Positions 61,409-64,000 of a stretch of DNA of 64,000 bases are shown here, piece after piece. The notes under the pieces were generated by a model. It was not told where the DNA came from. It did no database searches and saw only the letters and a list, made by a program, of their open reading frames with translations. Origin of the DNA: Chitinophagales bacterium (GTDB taxonomy: Bacteria > Bacteroidota > Bacteroidia > Chitinophagales > UBA2359). The translations under genes were made by a program, and so were the position numbers. Positions within the stretch are counted from its first letter, which is position 1. Every line of letters starts with the position of its first letter. The stretch is from positions 1 to 64,000 of the forward strand of contig JAHDFD010000021.1 in NCBI GenBank assembly GCA_020628375.1, read 5' to 3'.

Positions 61409-62263
61409 ATGATTAAAAGAAGGGGAGGGAAAAAGAATATTTATTACAAAACACCCGAAGAGATAGAGTTAATGCGTTACAGTAACCAAATGGTTTCTAA
61501 AACACATGCTGCTATTGTTCCTTATATAAAGCCGGGAGTTAAAACTGAAAGACTCGATGAAATTGCTGAAGAGTTTATAATGGACAATGAAGCAATACCT
61601 GGTTTTAAAGGTATGTATGGGTTTCCCGCAACGCTATGCATTTCAGTTAATGAAGCAGTTGTTCATGGTATTCCTAACGATAGAGAAATTCAGGATGGAG
61701 ATGTAATATCTATTGACTGTGGTGTTCTTGCTAATGATTTTTATGGAGATTCAGCATATACCTATGCAGTTGGAAATGTTTCTGAAGAAACAATGAAGCT
61801 ACTTAAAGTTACTAAAGACGCGCTGTACAAAGGTATAGAGCAAGCAATTACAGGCAAAAGAATAGGAGATATTGCATTTGCCATACAACACTATACCGAA
61901 AGAAAATATGGATATGGTGTTGTTAGGGATCTGGTTGGACACGGTGTAGGAAAAAGTCTTCACGAAGAACCGGAGGTTCCTAATTTTGGTAAAAGAGGAA
62001 AAGGAATTAAACTTCTTTCAGGATTAGCAATTGCTATTGAACCTATGATAAATATGGGTAAAAAAGATGTTGTACAGGATGGTGATGGCTGGACTATCTT
62101 AACAAGGGATGGTAAGCCTTCTGCACATTTTGAACATTCTGTTATAGTTCAGAAAGATAAGGCAGATATCCTATCTACTTTTGAATTTACTGAAGCAGCA
62201 ATAGCCAAAAATGAAGAATTACAATCGGTTGTTTGTGAATATGATTTACTACAAAAGAACTAA
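61409..62263 (+). CDS. map: Methionine aminopeptidase, type I
   Basis: 284 residues. All five metal ligands of the pita-bread fold are visible: Asp in VISIDCGV, Asp in FYGDSAYTYAV, His in LVGHGVGKSLHEEPEVPN (as VGHGVGKSLHEEPEV), Glu in AIAIEPMINMG, Glu in AHFEHSVIV. It removes the initiator Met of new proteins. The N-terminus has a short basic leader (MIKRRGGKKN); starting at 61409 is the most likely choice. No clear TAnnTTTG box lies between the secY terminator and the ATG. Confidence 0.96.
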   Translation: MIKRRGGKKNIYYKTPEEIELMRYSNQMVSKTHAAIVPYIKPGVKTERLDEIAEEFIMDNEAIPGFKGMYGFPATLCISVNEAVVHGIPNDREIQDGDVISIDCGVLANDFYGDSAYTYAVGNVSEETMKLLKVTKDALYKGIEQAITGKRIGDIAFAIQHYTERKYGYGVVRDLVGHGVGKSLHEEPEVPNFGKRGKGIKLLSGLAIAIEPMINMGKKDVVQDGDGWTILTRDGKPSAHFEHSVIVQKDKADILSTFEFTEAAIAKNEELQSVVCEYDLLQKN

Positions 62264-62400
62264 TAGATTAAACCTTTTGAAAGCTTTTTACTCAACATTT
62301 TAACACTTTATGTTTTAGTGTTGAGATAGTTAGTCGAATAAAATTAATGAAGAGCTGTAAATTTTGACTGATTATCATGCAATTATTCAAAAAATAGTTA

Positions 62401-62408
62401 TATATTTG
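62401..62408 (+). promoter_or_regulatory. Promoter -7 box TATATTTG for infA
   Basis: Exact TAnnTTTG box 16 bases before the infA ATG, followed by CAGCTCG. The 161-base gap after map supports a separate start here. No -33 TTG at standard spacing. Confidence 0.6.
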
Positions 62409-62424
62409 CAGCTCGATTTTTCGT

Positions 62425-62640
62425 ATGGCAAAAGATGTAATAAAACAAGATGGTGTAGTGAACGAAGCATTAGGTAATGCAAAATTTCGTGTCAAGTTAG
62501 AAAACGGACATATAATTTTGTGCCATATTGCTGGTAAAATGCGCATGAACTATATCAGAATTCTGCCGGGTGATAGGGTTGCAGTTGAAATGTCTCCCTA
62601 TGATTTAACGCAAGGTCGTATAACATATCGTTATAAATAA
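62425..62640 (+). CDS. infA: Translation initiation factor IF-1
   Basis: 71 residues, single OB fold ([50 protein letters not shown]). Binds the A site of the 30S subunit at initiation. Placed between map and rpmJ as in many bacteria. Confidence 0.97.
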   Translation: MAKDVIKQDGVVNEALGNAKFRVKLENGHIILCHIAGKMRMNYIRILPGDRVAVEMSPYDLTQGRITYRYK

Positions 62641-62661
62641 TAATCTTTTAAATTAATAGTG

Positions 62662-62778
62662 ATGAAAGTTCGGGCTTCGGTTAAAAAACGTACAGCCGAT
62701 TGTAAAATCGTTCGCCGCAAAGGCAAGGTTTATGTCATCAATAAGAAAAATCCTCGATTTAAACAACGTCAGGGATAA
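62662..62778 (+). CDS. rpmJ: Large ribosomal subunit protein bL36, zinc-free form
   Basis: 38 residues, ATG 62662 to TAA 62776-62778: [20 protein letters not shown]...NPRFKQRQG. Only one Cys remains and the usual His is Phe (NPRFKQ), so the CxxC...C...H zinc site is absent. Lies 21 bases after infA and 12 before rpsM, the canonical place. Confidence 0.97.
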   Translation: MKVRASVKKRTADCKIVRRKGKVYVINKKNPRFKQRQG

Positions 62779-62790
62779 AAAAACAGTATT

Positions 62791-63165
62791 ATGGCTCGTA
62801 TTGCAGGTGTAGATATACCACGTTACAAAAAAGCAAGAATTTCTTTAACCTATATTTTTGGTATAGGAAGAACTACAGCATTCCAGATTTGTGAACGTAC
62901 AGGTGTTGATCCAGATAAAAGGGTAGCTGATTTGAACGATGATGAAATTGTAAGTATTCGTCAGGAAATCGGTGAAATGAAAGTAGAAGGTGAGTTGCGC
63001 TCTGAAGTTCAGATGAACATTAAACGTTTAATGGATATCGGATGTTACAGAGGAGTTCGTCATCGCAAAGGATTACCATTGCGTGGTCAAACTACTAAAA
63101 ACAACGCACGTACCCGTAAAGGACGTAAGAAAACTGTAGCAAACAAAAAGAAAGCTACTAAGTAA
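62791..63165 (+). CDS. rpsM: Small ribosomal subunit protein uS13
   Basis: 124 residues ([19 protein letters not shown]), helix-two-turn-helix with [39 protein letters not shown], and a basic tail ([15 protein letters not shown]) that reaches the P-site tRNA. Confidence 0.98.
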   Translation: MARIAGVDIPRYKKARISLTYIFGIGRTTAFQICERTGVDPDKRVADLNDDEIVSIRQEIGEMKVEGELRSEVQMNIKRLMDIGCYRGVRHRKGLPLRGQTTKNNARTRKGRKKTVANKKKATK

Positions 63166-63181
63166 ATTCAAATTTCAATTG

Positions 63182-63208
63182 TGCCCGGATTTTTTTAATC
63201 TTCGGGCA
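63182..63208 (+). promoter_or_regulatory. Hairpin in the rpsM-rpsK gap
   Basis: TGCCCGGA / TTCGGGCA arms (one G-T pair) around an 11-base T-rich loop, in a 98-base gap, the longest in the alpha part. No T run after the stem, so it is probably not a terminator; a binding site for a ribosomal protein is possible. Confidence 0.4.
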
Positions 63209-63263
63209 AATTGTGTTTTAAAGATGATATCGCGATTAGCGGTGTATTTAAAACCATAAATTA

Positions 63264-63653
63264 ATGGCAAAAGCAAAGAAACAACAGAAAAAAAGAACGG
63301 TACAAGTTGGTGCTGAAGGTTATGCCTACATTAAAGCCAGCTTCAACAACATTATTATTACCTTAACAAACTTAGAAGGACAAACGATCTCTTGGTCATC
63401 TGCAGGTAAATGTGGGTTCAGAGGTTCGAAGAAGAACACCCCTTATGCAGCACAGATAGCTGCACAAGATGCTTCTAAAATTGCTCATGATGCAGGTTTG
63501 CGTCGTGTTGAAGTGTTTGTTAAAGGGCCTGGTTCAGGTAGGGAGTCGGCAATCAGAACGATTCACAATTCTGGAATTCAGGTGACAATTATTCGTGATG
63601 TTACTCCATTACCTCATAATGGATGTCGTCCACCAAAACGTCGTCGTGTTTAA
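63264..63653 (+). CDS. rpsK: Small ribosomal subunit protein uS11
   Basis: 129 residues with [55 protein letters not shown] and the C-terminal [16 protein letters not shown]. Part of the 30S platform beside the mRNA exit. Confidence 0.98.
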   Translation: MAKAKKQQKKRTVQVGAEGYAYIKASFNNIIITLTNLEGQTISWSSAGKCGFRGSKKNTPYAAQIAAQDASKIAHDAGLRRVEVFVKGPGSGRESAIRTIHNSGIQVTIIRDVTPLPHNGCRPPKRRRV

Positions 63654-63687
63654 TTATTTTAATTTGTTGTAAATTTTAATTTAAGAA

Positions 63688-64000
63688 ATGGCAAGATATA
63701 CAGGACCCAGCACTAAAATTGCTCGTAAATTCGGAGAAGCTATATTCGGTTATGATAAGTACTTTGAACGTCGTAACTATCCTCCTGGGCAACATGGACC
63801 AAACAGAAGAAGAAAAGCACCTTCAGATTATGGAATTCAGTTAAAGGCTAAACAAAAGGCTAAATATACTTATGGTGTATTAGAAAGACAGTTCCGTAAC
63901 CTATTTAAAGAAGCTAACCGTCGCCCGGGTATTACGGGTGAAATTCTTTTACAATTATTAGAAGCAAGATTAGATAATGTTGTTTATCGTTTAGGTTTAG
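63688..64000 (+). CDS. rpsD: Small ribosomal subunit protein uS4, 3' truncated by the window
   Basis: ATG at 63688; 104 codons visible ([55 protein letters not shown]). The S4 domain has just begun at the window end. The N-terminus has no Cys, so this is the zinc-free form. It follows rpsK by 34 bases; rpoA and rplQ would be expected next. Confidence 0.97.
   Translation, partial: MARYTGPSTKIARKFGEAIFGYDKYFERRNYPPGQHGPNRRRKAPSDYGIQLKAKQKAKYTYGVLERQFRNLFKEANRRPGITGEILLQLLEARLDNVVYRLGL

Overview
The window is a chromosomal segment of a Bacteroidota bacterium, most likely of the Saprospirales/Lewinella-like kind (the order-level placement is inference). Evidence: A+T-rich DNA; promoters of the Bacteroidota TAnnTTTG type directly upstream of several genes; several secreted proteins ending in type IX secretion (T9SS) sorting domains, one instead ending in an IPTL-CTERM signal; and a str-S10-spc-alpha ribosomal cluster with no tuf between fusA and rpsJ.

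Layout. 1-1397: 3' part of a secreted repeat protein (15-bp Thr-Gly-Thr-Asp repeats, SdrD-B domain, T9SS tail). 1541-3562: a secreted protein of unknown function and a Cof-type HAD phosphatase. 3563-3985: gene debris, including a shrunken copy of the 3' end of the gene at 28221. 3986-8484: a regulatory module in which an ECF sigma factor overlaps an unknown 201-residue protein, divergent from a 1042-residue TPR-CHAT caspase-like protease. 8485-9611: non-coding with two tiny possible ORFs. 9612-28145: one gene for a 6177-residue surface protein carrying a near-perfect 906-bp tandem repeat. 28221-29348: a small secreted paralogue of its C-terminal part. 29301-31253: a small mobile island bounded by 110-bp direct repeats, holding a toxin-tail/immunity-like pair between 68-bp repeats, a Y1 (RAYT) transposase and a family of REP-like palindromes. 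31188-38746: housekeeping and envelope genes (Na/Ca antiporter, glycosyltransferase, UDP-glucuronate decarboxylase, LolC/E-like permease, M28 peptidase, pheS). 38919-44258: an M43-type metalloprotease with IPTL-CTERM. 44438-47251: uvrA. 47578-64000: the ribosomal super-cluster rpsL to rpsD, including secY, map, infA and the short genes rpmD and rpmJ.

How it fits together. The ribosomal block is one long head-to-tail array with stop-start overlaps at rplC/rplD, rplB/rpsS and rplX/rplE, a main TAnnTTTG promoter ahead of rpsL, a probable secondary promoter ahead of rplP, a strong terminator after secY and a new promoter ahead of infA. The most interesting system is the sigma / unknown protein / TPR-CHAT module: it resembles in logic the protease-controlled sigma factor of type III-E CRISPR systems but has no CRISPR parts, and three copies of a similar two-box motif occur in its intergenic regions. 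The second is the REP/RAYT island with its orphan toxin-immunity-like cassette.
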